Source: Plotosus lineatus (lineage: Eukaryota; Chordata; Actinopteri; Siluriformes; Plotosidae). Taken from it: 64,000 bases of DNA. This document shows positions 11,153 through 22,029 of the stretch, in pieces. The position numbers and the translations under genes are program-made. Below the pieces are notes generated by a model that saw only the letters and a program-made list of their open reading frames with translations, was not told the origin of the DNA and ran no database searches. The stretch covers positions 9,703,226 through 9,767,225 of the forward strand of contig CM045737.1 of the NCBI GenBank assembly GCA_024760905.1, written 5' to 3'. Position 1 is the stretch's first letter. Each line of letters starts with the position of its first letter.

Positions 11153-12513
11153 AACAGGCTTTGGGTGGCCAGGAAGTGCTTCCAAATGACTGGACAACCA
11201 CAGCAAATGTGATCAGGGACACAGGTAGGAGAGTACTTGGTGTGTCCTCTGGAAGGAAAGTAGATAAGGAGACTTGGTGGTGGAATGAGGAAGTGCAGGA
11301 GTGTGTACAAAGGAAAAGGTTAGCCAAGAAGAAGTGGGACATTGAGAGGACCGAAGAGAGTAAACAGGAGTACAGGGAGACACAGCGTAAGGCGAAAGTA
11401 GCAGTGGCTAAGGCCAAACAGAGGGCGTATGATGACTTGTATGATAGGTTGGATAGTAAAGAGGGAGAAAATGATCTATACAGGTTGGCACAGCAGAGAA
11501 ATAGAGATGGGAAGGACGTGCAGCAAGTTAGATTGATAAAGGACAGAGAGGGAACTGTATTGACTAATGACAGAAGTGTGCTGGGAAGATGGCAAGAGTA
11601 CTTTGAAGAGCTGATGAATGAGGAAAATGAGAGAGAAAAAAGAGTAGAAGAGGTAACCATTGAGGAGCAGGATGTAGCAAAGATCAGTAAGGGTGAAGTG
11701 AGAAGGGCATTGAAGAGGATGAAGAATGGAAAGGCAGTTGGTCCTGATGATATACCTGTGGAGGTATGGAAGTGTCTAGGAGAGGTAGCAGTAGATTTTC
11801 TGACAAGAACATTCAACAAGGTACTAGAGAGTGAGCAGATGCCGGAGGAGTGGAGGAGAAGTGTGCTGGTGCCCATTTTTAAGAACAAGGGAGGCGTGCA
11901 GAGTTGCAGCAACTACAGAGGGATAAAGTTGATGAGCCATACGATGAAGTTATGGGAAAGAATAGTGGAAGCTAGACTAAGGGCAGAGGTCAGCATTTGT
12001 GAACAACAGTTTGGTTTCATGCCAAGAAAGAGCACCACAGATGCAATGTTTGCCTTGAGGATGTTAATAGAGAAGTACAGAGAAGGTCAGAGGGAGCTAC
12101 ATTGTGCCTTTGTGGATCTGGAAAAAGCATATGACAGGGTGCCAAGAGAAGAACTGTGGTATTGCATGAGGAAGTCTGGAGTGGCAGAGAAGTATGTTAG
12201 AGTGGTGCAGGACATGTATGAGAGATGTAAGACAGTGGTGAGGTGTGCTGTCGGTGTGACCGGCCAATTCAAGGTGGAGGTGGGACTGCATCAAGGGTCA
12301 GCTCTGAGCCCCTTCTTGTTTGCTATGGTGATGGACAGGCTGACAGACGAGGTGAGACAAGAATCTCCATGGACTATGATGTTTGCAGATGACATCGTGG
12401 TCTGTAGTGCGAGCAGAGAACAAGTGCAGGAAAATCTAGAGAGGTGGAGGTATGCCCTGGAAAGGAGAGGAATGAAGGTTAGCCTCAGAAAATCAGAATA
12501 CATGTGTGTGTGA
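11041..12513 (+). pseudogene. RTE LINE ORF, reverse transcriptase segment
   Basis: This is the polymerase portion of the same broken polyprotein. RT motifs occur in order: VGPDDIPVEVWKCLGEVAVD, SVLVPIFKNKGG, YRGIKLMSHTMKLWERIVEA, EQQFGFMPRKSTTDAMF, FVDLEKAYDRVP with the first catalytic Asp, LHQGSALSPFLFAMVMD, and MMFADDIVVC carrying the catalytic Asp-Asp pair. All key residues are retained. The first 25-30 codons overlap the endonuclease frame and are not real coding sequence. The frame closes at 12513 after YMCV because the short TG run at 12503-12512 carries one extra unit relative to the copy at 32878. Confidence 0.9.
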
Positions 12514-13139
12514 ATGAGAAGGACCCAGGAGGAACGGTGATGTTACAGGGAGCAGAGATAACGAAGGTGGAGGATTTTAAGTACTTAGGCTCAACAATCC
12601 AGAGCAATGGAGAGTGTGGAAAAGAGGTGAAGAAGCGTGTGCAGGCAGGCTGGAATGGTTGGAGAAAAGTATCCGGTGTGATGTGCGATAGGAGAGTGTC
12701 AGTAAGAATGAAGGGAAAAGTGTACAAGATGGTGGTGAGGCCAGCGATGTTGTATGGTTTAGAAACAGTGGCGCTGAGGAAAAGGCAGGAGGCAGAGCTG
12801 GAGGTAGCGGAGATGAAAATGTTGAGGTTCTCCCTGGGAGTAACGAGGATGGATAGGATCAGAAATGAGTATATCAGAGGGACAGCCCACGTAAGATGTT
12901 TTGGAGACAAAGTCAGAGAGGCTAGATTGAGATGGTTTGGACATGTACAGAGGAGGGATAGTGAGTATATTGGCAGTAGGATGCTGAGGTTGGAACTACC
13001 AGGCAGAAGGCCTCGAGGAAGACCGAAGAAGAGATTTATGGATGTGGTGAAGGAAGACATGAAGGTCGTTGGAGTCAGAAAAGAAGATGCGGAGGACAGG
13101 GTGAGGTGGAGGCGGATGATTTGCTGTGGCGACCCCTGA
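12504..13139 (+). pseudogene. RTE LINE ORF, C-terminal segment
   Basis: This is the final part of the polyprotein after the second frameshift. It has EDFKYLGSTIQSNGECG, the thumb-like region LYGLETVALRKRQEAELEVA and the basic C-terminus LPGRRPRGRPKKRFMDVVKE, ending at TGA in GGCGACCCCTGA. Fragments of this end are the commonest RTE remnants in the window, consistent with 5'-truncated insertions. Confidence 0.88.
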
Positions 13140-13179
13140 AGGGAGCAGCCGAAAGTAAAAGAAGAAGAAGAAGAAGAAG

Positions 13180-13193
13180 ACAGTAACCAGCAT
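13180..13193. repeat. Target-site duplication, right copy
   Basis: Identical to 10000-10013. Confidence 0.92.
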
Positions 13194-13286
13194 GTACAAC
13201 ATTTGCTGCCTTCCTTCCTTAAATAAGAGTAAATTGGCACCTGTTTTTGAAAGAATGAATGATGTCATTAAGTGAACTCCACATGA

Positions 13287-13332
<46 letters not shown>

Positions 13333-13425
13333 TTGAACAAAGCCCATTCAATTAGTGATTCAGTCACAAAGAATCAGCAGCAGCAGGTCACGACTGTTGG
13401 TTCTGTTGGATTCCATTACTTTAGT
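13194..13425 (-). mobile_element. Tc1-like transposon, right portion
   Basis: This continues the Tc1 copy interrupted at 10013. CTGCCTTCCTTCCTTAAATA and GGCACCTGTTTTTGAAAGAA match the 5' non-coding part of a fish Tc1 type as I remember it. An (ATT)n expansion sits inside it. Confidence 0.65.
13286..13333. repeat. (ATT)n microsatellite inside Tc1
   Basis: About 15 ATT units lie between CTCCACATG and TTTGAACA of the Tc1 end. Confidence 0.95.
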
Positions 13426-13793
13426 ACACCTGATAGTAAATTATCTATCATGGCGAAATATCATTTCTGCCAAAAACATTGATTGATAAGGTTAGTGATG
13501 TCTCATTGATATTATTTTGAACACAACTATATATACACATGTGCGCCCGCACGCACACACACACACACACAAATAAATGCCATTGTTTTGATTATGAGGA
13601 AAAACACTTTTTTCAGTGGCTTTAGTTTACTGTAAATATATGGGGAAAAGTTTACTTAAAGTTTAAAAGTAAACGTTACTGGGAAATTTTTTTTTTTTTT
13701 TTTGCTTGTTTGTTTTTGCTTTTGTGAAGGTGCTTAAAGAGTTTTTCCTCATAATTAAAACAATTGAACTTATCTGTTTTTGAACTTAAAGTC

Positions 13794-13796
<3 letters not shown>

Positions 13797-13864
<68 letters not shown>

Positions 13865-13868
13865 ATAA

Positions 13869-13932
<64 letters not shown>

Positions 13933-13965
13933 TAACACACACACACACATATATATATATATTTA
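13797..13965. repeat. Compound (AT)n-(GT)n-(TA)n-(CA)n microsatellite
   Basis: Successive AT, TG, TA and CA runs give long artefactual frames on both strands. A shorter (CA)n lies at 13555-13570. Confidence 0.95.
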
Positions 13966-14220
13966 TTTATTTATTTTTATTTTTTTTAATGCAAGTTCCT
14001 TTTTTAATGAGATGCACAGAGATTAGCTCTCTTGTGCTCCATGCTGTGGTTTCTCTCACCCTCTATCCACCATCTTTACTTAAACAGCGAGTTAGCGAAT
14101 GTGTATGAAAATCATAACATTATTCTCCATACGTATCACACAATTGTGAATATACAAAATAAAGTCATGATATTTCTTGCAGTCCTTTCTCATCTGCTGT
14201 CGCGTTTAATGCTCTGTTAA

Positions 14221-14500
14221 AGTTGCAGGGAGGCAGGAAGCGATCTCACACAGCACTGTAATGCACAGTACACTGAAAAGCTTCCCAGTCCATCACAGTG
14301 CCAACTATTCACATTCACACCTGGGGGCAATTTTGAACAATTAGCCTAATGTGTATGTCTTTGGACTGGAGAAGGACACTGGAGTACCTAGGGGAAACAC
14401 ACATGTGCATGAGGAAAACATGCAAACTTCTACAAAGAAGTACCCAGGACTTGAACCCAAGACCTTCTTGCTATAATTGCTGCTCACATTTCTTGCTATA
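14221..14500 (-). mobile_element. Degraded tRNA-derived SINE, family 2, minus strand
   Basis: It shows the family body in reverse (CACCTGGGGGCAATTTTGAA, TCTTTGGACTGGAGAAGG) and a head remnant CCAGGACTTGAACCCAAGAC. It is more diverged than the other copies. Confidence 0.65.
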
Positions 14501-14535
14501 AACCAAGTTTAATTGTCAATGCTAAGTTAAATATC

Positions 14536-14990
14536 CAGGGATCCCTCAGTTTCCACAGTTAATCGGGACCCAAACCGCCGATTTCCACAAAGTAGAATCA
14601 ACCCCCCATCAATAAATACATATTCAACACTATAAATGCTTATAATAACAATTAAACATTCAAAAATAATCCATAAGATGTAAATAAAATACAAATACAC
14701 ACACATACAGACACGTTCGCACACACACTCAGATGTGCACCTCACAAAAATAGAAAGTAGTTTTGTTGGGTTGGGTTTTTTTTGTTTGTTTTTGTTTGTT
14801 TGGGGTTTTTTTTCATAATTGGCCTTATTTTGTGGCATAAAGAAATCACTGTGTGCCATGGAGGCTTCATGGAGGCTTCAACAAATAGTATTACGTCAGC
14901 TCCATATATATGTCCACACCACAGCCAGAGCTGAGCAGCATTCAGAAAGCACTGAGACCAGTTTGAGACTGGTTTAATGTACACATTTAG
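14536..14990. mobile_element. Pogo/Tigger-like MITE copy
   Basis: Starts CAGGGATCCCTCAGTTTCC after TA and shares AATAAATACATATTCAACAC and an (ACAC)-rich middle with copies at 28110 and 49609. The right boundary is uncertain. Confidence 0.5.
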
Positions 14991-15068
14991 ACTAACTCAA
15001 CTGCAGGACAAACTCATTGTGTTAAACTTTGAGAAAGTCAATTTAGCACAATTTCTCTTGCACCTTCC

Positions 15069-17031
15069 CAGTGGTGCTTCAAAGTGACACAAGTTCTAAA
15101 TATAGATAGAGAACCCTATTAAATAAATGAGACAAAAATGCTTTACTTGGTATTTATTAAGGAAAATGATCAAATATTACACATCTATGAGAGAAACAAG
15201 TACATGAACTTTGATTTCAGCATCTGGTGACCCCTTTCTGCAGTGCAAACTGCAACTAAACATTTCCAGGAATAGTTGATCAGCCCTGTACATCAGCTTG
15301 GAGTAATTTTAGCAAATTCTTCTATTCAGAACAGCTTCAACTCGGTAATGTTGGTGGGGTGCTTCACATGAACTGCTTGCTTCAGGATCTTCTGAACCAT
15401 CTCGGTTGGATTAAAGTCAGGACTTTGACTTGGCCAAAACATTAACACCTTTTATTGAGATTCATTTCATTGTCAGATGTCCTAACATTTTCCTTATTTG
15501 CTCGTATGATTGTTCATTGTACATTCGATGATGCCAAACTGTATTGTCCTATATATATGCAGCAAAACAAACCCAAACCATGATACTACCACCACCACCA
15601 CCATGTTTCACAGATGGAATAAGGTTCTTGTGCCGTTTCTTTTCTCTAAACATAATGCTTCTCATATAAACAGTAAAAGTTCTATTTTGGTCTTATCTGT
15701 CCAAGGCCATTTTTCCCAGTAGCCTTCTGGTTTGTCCATGTAATTTTAGCAAACTGCAGATAAGCAGCAATGGGTTTTTTTTTTTTTTTTTTTTGGAGAG
15801 CAGTGGCTTTCTCCTTGCAGCCATGTGCACCGTTGCCGTTCAGTGTTCTTTTGGTGGTGGACTCGGGAACATTAACATTAGCCAATGTGAGAGCAACCTT
15901 CAATTACTTAGAGGTTATACTGGGGTTCTTTGTGACTTTGCTGACAATTACACTCCTTGCTGTTGGAGTGATCTTAGTCAACCACTCACTCCTATGGAGG
16001 GTAACAATGGGATTAAATCTGGGCTGTGATGAAGTGTGTTATTGTTAATGTCTTGTTAGCACAAAAAGCCCTGCAAGATTCCTCAGTGTGCTCCAGACCT
16101 TCTTCTGTTTTATCCTTTGTCCTACTGAGAAGCCCTTGATACTGCAGACCTTAAGGATTGATGCATGGAGTGACCTATTTTTATGGGGTTAAATCTGTCA
16201 CTATGGATTGATTGAGTACAAACCCTTTAGTTATGTAACCTTTTCCAGCCTGATGAGAATCAACCCTTTTTCTGATTTCCTCAAAAATTTCCCTCGTTCT
16301 TATCATGATACAATTCCACAAACATGTGCTGACAGATAGATCCTTTTTCTTTACATCAAAAATTCAGCCCACGTACACCCGATTGTCATTCCATTGATTG
16401 AAAACACTCAATTTCATCTTCAAATTACCTGCTAATCCTAGAGTTTCACAAACCTTTGCCACTCACAGACATGTAATATCGGATCATTTTCCTCAAGAAA
16501 TAAAAGTCAAAGTAAAATATGTGTACATTGTTTATCAAACTGGGTTCCTTTGTCTACTTTTAGGACTTGTATGAAAATCTGAAGATATTTAAAATGTTGA
16601 GGTTCTCTTTGGGAGTAACGAGGATGGATAGGATCAGGAATGAGGACATCAGAGGGACAGAACATGTAAGAGGTTTTGGAGACAAAGTCAGAGAGGCCAG
16701 CTAGATTGAGATGGTTTGGACATGTACAGAGGAGGGATAGTGAGTATATTAGTAGTAGGATGCTGAGGTTGGAACTACCAGGCAGAAGACCTAGAGGAAG
16801 ACCAAAGAGATGATTCATGGATGTGGTGAAGGAGGACATGAAGGTAGTTGGTGTAAGAGAAGAAGATGCAGAGGATAGGGTGAGATGGAGGCAGAAGCTG
16901 TGGCGACCCCTGAAGGGAACAGCCGAAAGGAAAAGAAGCAGAAGATTTATGCATAAAGCTATAAAAACAATTGTATTTTACAGAAATGTGTAAAAACATC
17001 TTAGGGGTTCTCAACCTTTCAAGCATCATTG
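15069..17031 (-). mobile_element. Tc1-like transposon (degraded), interrupted by an RTE fragment
   Basis: Terminal inverted repeats CAGTGGTGCTTCAAAG (15069) and CTTTCAAGCATCATTG (to 17031) are followed by TA. On the minus strand the transposase begins at about 16310 with MIRTREIFEEIRKR, the helix-turn-helix start of this Tc1 group. It then decays through frameshifts and a T-run insertion at about 15777-15793. The transposase cannot be functional. An RTE 3' fragment lies at 16593-16945. Confidence 0.82.
16593..16945 (+). mobile_element. RTE LINE 3' fragment inserted in Tc1
   Basis: It matches the C-terminal part of the RTE polyprotein from about [12 protein letters not shown] through GRRPRGRPK to GCGACCCCTGAAGGGAACAG, ending GAAAAGAAGCAGAAG. 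Tc1 sequence is present on both sides, with GAAGATATTTA before and GAAGATTTATG after as a likely imperfect target-site duplication. Confidence 0.8.
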
Positions 17032-17140
17032 TACATGTATTTTTTTAAGTCCAGTTTTAGTCAAACATTAATTTGTTTTTCTCAAAAGTCATGTACTGAG
17101 TAAAAGGACACTGATGAAGTGAGATGTTTAATTATGAGTG

Positions 17141-18540
17141 TCAGGTTTCTGAAGCTATGAGGAAGCATCCTCTTGTTCCTTGTGAGCTCTGGGGTGTCTG
17201 GTCACAGAGTAGTCGAAAAGGTTTGGTAAAGCTGATAGCACAGCAGCTCAGACTTCCATGTTCAATTCCCATGTCTGCCACTGCATGCCATTCAGCAGTC
17301 TCCTTATCATAACATTCACCTTCACACATGGTGTTGACGCCATTATATCCTCCAACAACAAAGAGGAGGTCAACCACTACCTCGATGCCAAAGTTGCTGG
17401 GCGGGTGGATCATATCTGGAATGTGACTCCATGAATTATTCTGAGGATTATACACCTCTGCATCTCTTAAACAATTAAGGCCATCATATCCACCCACAGC
17501 GTATATCTTTCTACCATATGTGACCTCACCCAATCCACTCCTTTTGCTCCTCACGTGGGGGAGGAGTGTCCACTGCTCTAACTGTGGATTGTAATACTCC
17601 GCCGTGAACAAACAATGTATTCCGTCAAATCCTCCACATATGTAAACTTTGCCATCCAGGACAGTGGCACTTGCATCACTCCTTTGTTCATGCATCGGTG
17701 TGATCATGCTCCATTGATTATTCTCAACATCATAGCACTCGACTGTTTTAAACCGTTGCTCGCCATCAGCTCCTCCCATTGCATAGATACACTCATCCAG
17801 CACATATACACTCACGTAACAGCGTGGACAGTGCATTGGACTCACCTGACCCCAAGTTCTGGTGAGAGTGTTAAACCTTGTCACGCTGTTTAAGTCATTC
17901 ACACCATCACGTCCTCCGATGCAGTACATGAAGCTGTTCAAATACACTACTCCATAATTGGCACGTGGGCTGTCCTTAATAAATGTGCACTTGACCCAGC
18001 GATCTGCTAGTGTATCGTATGCTTCTACAACATTGGTGGGACTGTCTCTGCTAAGGCCACCAATGGCTAGAAGAATGGCCCTCGAAAGGCGGGGTCATGT
18101 AAGATCAGAGCTGTTGAAACCAAAGATGCTCCTCAGGGCATTCATTATGATCAGCTTACAGTCATCAATGTCTTTTACTAAAGTATTATTCCTCACCTCA
18201 TCCATAAAGTATTTCTGTGTCATTTGCCCCATTCGTACCTTGGGCAGTATGGAAATTATGTGCGCCTTCCGAATCTGTGGTGCATGGTGGATCCACTTTA
18301 AGATGGCCTCAAACACCACGTTCTCCCGTTTGACATTCAGCTCATCCTTCTCAATGATTTCACCCAGTTGCTCGAGCATCATGTCCAGGAACTCCTCAGA
18401 GACGCGCACTATTTCCTCAAAGTTTTGTAAAATGAACTCGAAGGCACGCTGCTTCAGTTTCTCACATTTAGAAAAACGTCAGATGCCAGTGCACTTCTCC
18501 AGACACAGTGGATCTTTCATAATAGCAGTTGTGCTAATGC
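17141..18540 (-). pseudogene. klhl10: KLHL10-like (kelch-like) intronless pseudogene, BACK plus six kelch repeats
   Basis: KLHL10 is a BTB-BACK-kelch adaptor for cullin-3 ubiquitin ligase, testis-enriched in vertebrates. The minus strand reads from about 18540: CLEKCTGI, a TGA, then RFSKCEKLKQRAFEF, FEEIVRVSEEFLDMM and IIEKDELNVKRENVVFEAIL (BACK domain). At 18097-18095 a second in-frame TGA follows SSDLT. The frame then continues PRLSRAILLAIGG and six kelch blades: YCIGGRDGVND, YAMGGADGEQ, YICGGFDGIH, YAVGGYDGLN and FVVGGYNGVN follow the first. The order and linkers match KLHL10 closely. The first TGA lies where the family has Trp (GIW). The second lies in a linker that is also shortened. No BTB domain is found upstream and no intron interrupts 1.4 kb, so a 5'-truncated retrocopy is likely. 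No clear poly(A) tail was seen. Confidence 0.85.
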
Positions 18541-18740
18541 ATGAAGAAAAACTTGCCTTTAGTATCTCCTCGTTGTGTGTTAAAGGAACATGATTACAGT
18601 GTGACTTCTGGCTACTGTCAGATTCCTGATCTTGCTAATATATTCCTAAAAAAGACAGCCATGAGAAAAAGAGGATTTGAACATGAGTGCTTATTATTCA
18701 CATTTATAATGGTTCTCACCCTAATTAGGATTAAACAGAC

Positions 18741-18868
18741 CTGAATGCTTGTGATGGCCTAGAGGGCTGTCCAGGGTGTATCTGTACACTCGTTCAGAGC
18801 TGGCTGAGACGGGCTCCAGCTTCCCCTTGACCATAATTATGAATAAGTGGTTCAGAAAATGAATGAAT
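18741..18868 (+). repeat. SINE 3'-tail fragment
   Basis: GAGGGCTGTCCAGGGTGTAT and a diverged GGTTCAGAAAATGAATGAAT end. Confidence 0.65.
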
Positions 18869-19039
18869 AAATAACAATGGGTCTCTTAATTCACTCAAGA
18901 CATAATACTGTATAATCACGTCCCATTCATTTGAGTGTAAGAGATGAAAATAAATAAATGTGGTATTCTCAAAAAGTTGAATAAAGTAAAAGCAGTTCAT
19001 TGATTTTCTGAAGAGGCATGCCAGGCCCTACAAAAAGGT

Positions 19040-20400
19040 ATAAAAAAACTCCAAGTGAATGTATAAACAACTCATTGAGCAGCATTTTGATGAAAACAAC
19101 ACCAGGAATGTGTGGAAAGGGATCAAGACACTCACTGACAACAAGGACACGCACACGTCAGTAGACTCCTCGGACAACACCTTACCAGACACCCTAAAAA
19201 CAGTTCTTTGCTCAATAAAGAGACGAACACCTGCCCTGCTCTTCCAGAAAGGGACGACCCCATCCAGCTGCAGCAGTACCAGATCAGAGCTACTCTGCGC
19301 AGAGTCAAGGTGTGGAAAGCTACTGGTTCCAATGGAGTAATAGGAAGGGTACTGAAAGCATGTGCAGATCAAGTAGCAGATGTTTTAGCCACCATCTTTA
19401 CCTTTTGCTACTGCAATTTACGTTTCCTACCTGCCTCAAAACAGCCACCATCATTCCAATTCCTAAGAAGAACACAGCAAGCTGCCTAGACAATTACCGC
19501 CCAGTTGCCCTAACCCCCCCCCATAATCAAATGTTTCGAAAGACTTGTTTCACATTAAGACTGCCATCCCTACTGATCTCAATCCACATCAGTTTGCATA
19601 CAGAGGAAAAGTCAACAGAGGATAGCATCAAACCAGCCCACCATACATCCCTCATACATCTGGACAGCAGCAACTAGTCCAACCACATAATCTGGTTAAG
19701 ACGTTCAGCAGTCTTGGCCTAGGGAGCTCACTGTGCACCTGGATAGTGTACTTTCTCAGCAACTGATCTCAGAACATCAGAATAGGAGAGCTCTCATTCT
19801 GAACACCGGAACACCACAGGGGTGGATTCTTAGCCCCTTACTCTTCTCCCTTTTCACACAACTGTTCCCCCATTCACAACAGCAACACCATTCTCAAATT
19901 TGCTGACGACTCCACGATGACAGTGTAGGCTCAATTACTGATAACAATGTGTCAGCCTACAGGAAGGATGTCCAGCATCTGTGGCAACGGTGCAACAACA
20001 ACAATCTGGAACTTAACACATCCAAAACCAAGGACTTTAGATCAAAACAAACTGAGCACCATGCTCTCTACATTTATTGACAGGAGGTAGAGGTGGAGTG
20101 CATTAAGTTTCTTGAAGTCTACATCTCTGCTGACTTCACCTGGACCACAAACATGCCCCATCATGCAGGGAAAGCACAACAAAGTATGTGCCTCCTCAGA
20201 AAGCTCCGACAGTCCCATCTATCCCAACCCCTACTGACAAACTTTTACTGCTCCACCATCGAGAACCTCCTGACAGTGTGGTAGCAGGTAGTGTAGTAGC
20301 AGGTAGTGAGGACAGCAGAGCAGGTAATTGGTACTACACTACCCTCTCTAAACGACATTTACACTGATAGACCAGAGGAGAGCCAGTGGAATTATCAGGG
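19040..20400 (+). mobile_element. Degraded CR1/L2-superfamily LINE, reverse transcriptase region
   Basis: Frames in sequence encode [57 protein letters not shown] (19485-19511), a KFADDST catalytic site (about 19893-19913), NNLELNTSKTKDF and EVECIKFLEVYISADFTWT. This order is typical of fish L2-type elements. Multiple stops and frameshifts make it a fossil. It is unrelated in sequence to the RTE copies. Confidence 0.8.
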
Positions 20401-21364
20401 ACCCCACACACCCTGGACACCCCCTTTCCCTCATGCACATTTGACATATCATTCACCCTTCTGTGAATATGTCAATGTATATATAGTCTTTAAAAGTGTG
20501 AATATGTGGATTGATATATGGGTGTACAGTATATAGGATATTATTCGCGAATAATGTGCCATTGTCGAGTGTCTGTGCTGTCTTGTGATTAGCTGAGTAA
20601 CCATGTAATACTCTTCCATATCAGTAGGTGGCAGCAGGTAGCTAATTCTTTGTACTTGAGACAATAGGATTGTGTGGATGAGTCAGATGGCAGTGACAAT
20701 GGCATTGTAGTTAGCAAGTCTGTATAGTGACAGTGATGGGGATGTTTTTGAAAAGGATCTATTCTATTTAATCATCTGAATGAACTGACCGGACAAATGC
20801 AAGGCCGAAATCAAAACCTTCTTACAAGTACAGATCAAATAAACGGATTCCGTTCAAAGGTGCAACTCTGGCAACAACATGTGGAAAGTGGCAATCATGA
20901 AATGTTCACACTCACCAAGCAATGGCAACATTGTCCTGCATTGTGTGAGATATTAGTTAGACATTTAAAACCTCTTGAGAAGAACTCATTTTATTTCTCT
21001 TCAGCCTCCACTGAATGCCTTCACTGGGTTAGGCGCCCATATCGCTCAACATCAGTTGGTGGAAAGGAAATGACTTTGCTTTGAAGAGCTTCGTGTGTGT
21101 CTTTCTTCGATTCCTGCAAGGATATCAGCACTATGTTCATCCAAACTGGTGCAGGTATCACACTGAGCGAGTAGAAATATGAGCGATTATAAAATACTTT
21201 TTCTTTGTGTTTATTTGATTCCTATTCAGGACACTTTGATAAGAACGACTTTGTATTGTCAACATAGACTACAGAGTTTCATTTTTAACATTTCCTAATG
21301 CCTCGTGATTTTGTTTTCAATGAAAAACTCTGACCATGGGTATCCATAAGTATCCATTGGATAT
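20401..21364. other. No recognisable gene
   Basis: A 95-codon frame at 20797-21084 (plus) has no family signature that I recognise. No clear repeat. Confidence 0.35.
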
Positions 21365-21445
21365 CCATGGGTATCCATTAGGGCAGTGTTTTTCAACCTT
21401 TTTTGAGTCAAGGTTGAAAAACACTGCCCTAATGGATAGCCATGG
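21365..21445. repeat. Strong inverted repeat (hairpin), 37-nt arms with one mismatch
   Basis: Left arm 21365-21401 region pairs with 21409-21445 around a 7-9 nt loop. The inner 29 bp (21372-21400 with 21410-21438) are perfect. The arm contains CAGTGTTTTTCAACC, a sequence typical of hAT terminal repeats. It may be a minimal fold-back element. Confidence 0.9.
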
Positions 21446-22020
21446 CCAATTTCAGTCTATTTTTTAAAACCTCACTCTCATGCCTGATATTATTAACACA
21501 ATTATTTGGGAATGTACATGTTGCTATAGGAAGCTTGTACACACGGATGATTACAAACAGGGTACACACAGAACATGTGGTCGATTTATTAAGATTCATT
21601 TTTTAAAATGCTGCCTTTCCCCTAAGCCAACACAAATATTTTGTTTGTTTTTTTTTGTTTTTGGTATGGTGTCAAAAGTCTCATTGATGAAATGTGTGAA
21701 TACTTTGTAGAAAATGAAACCATTATATAGATATCACTAGTTTTTTAATGTTCTGCTACTCTCGCTCCAGCTTAATTTTGAGAAGTTTCAACTCCTGCAT
21801 GTAACATAAGCACATGCAGAAGCACGCTTGTGTTTCTTGTGCAAATGTAAACAGAGCAAGCACAAGGATTTCAATATATTCCCTCTTCACTACCTACCAA
21901 CCTCACCTCTTTGCACTTAGTTACACACAAGGCCACCACACTGTACCTTCTCCCAGAATCTCCAGCCTGCCTTTTCCCTCTCCATGTTGACCGTTCATTA
22001 CCATGTTCATCACCATCACT
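21446..22020. other. No recognisable gene
   Basis: A 76-codon plus-strand frame at 21480-21710 lacks recognisable domains. Confidence 0.35.
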
Positions 22021-22029
22021 ATTAGGCAC

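Larger units (their letters stand above)
10014..13179 (+). mobile_element. Near-full-length RTE-clade LINE with intact termini
   Basis: This 3,166-bp element runs from the 5' end (AATGCAGCCATGAGG, then the TGTCAGGAAGGGCATCCGAC leader) to a 3' end of GCGACCCCTGAAGGGAGCAG followed by (GAA)n, with a 14-bp target-site duplication. It encodes one fused polyprotein of about 1,000 residues: an AP-like endonuclease, a linker, a reverse transcriptase and a C-terminal basic region. Retrotransposition would nick DNA with the endonuclease and prime cDNA synthesis at the 3' repeat. Only two indels break the frame. It resembles the fish Expander group of RTE elements, an assignment made from memory. It is the best template here for its dead relatives. 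Confidence 0.9.

Noticed and set aside
10136..12513. Possible programmed frameshifting between the LINE frames
   Set aside because: The copy at 32878 is in frame at both sites and the changes are one A in an A run and one TG unit, so simple indels explain them.
18095..18481. TGA codons in the KLHL10-like sequence as selenocysteine or readthrough
   Set aside because: The family has Trp or a linker residue there, no SECIS element was seen, and the BTB domain is missing; decay is simpler.
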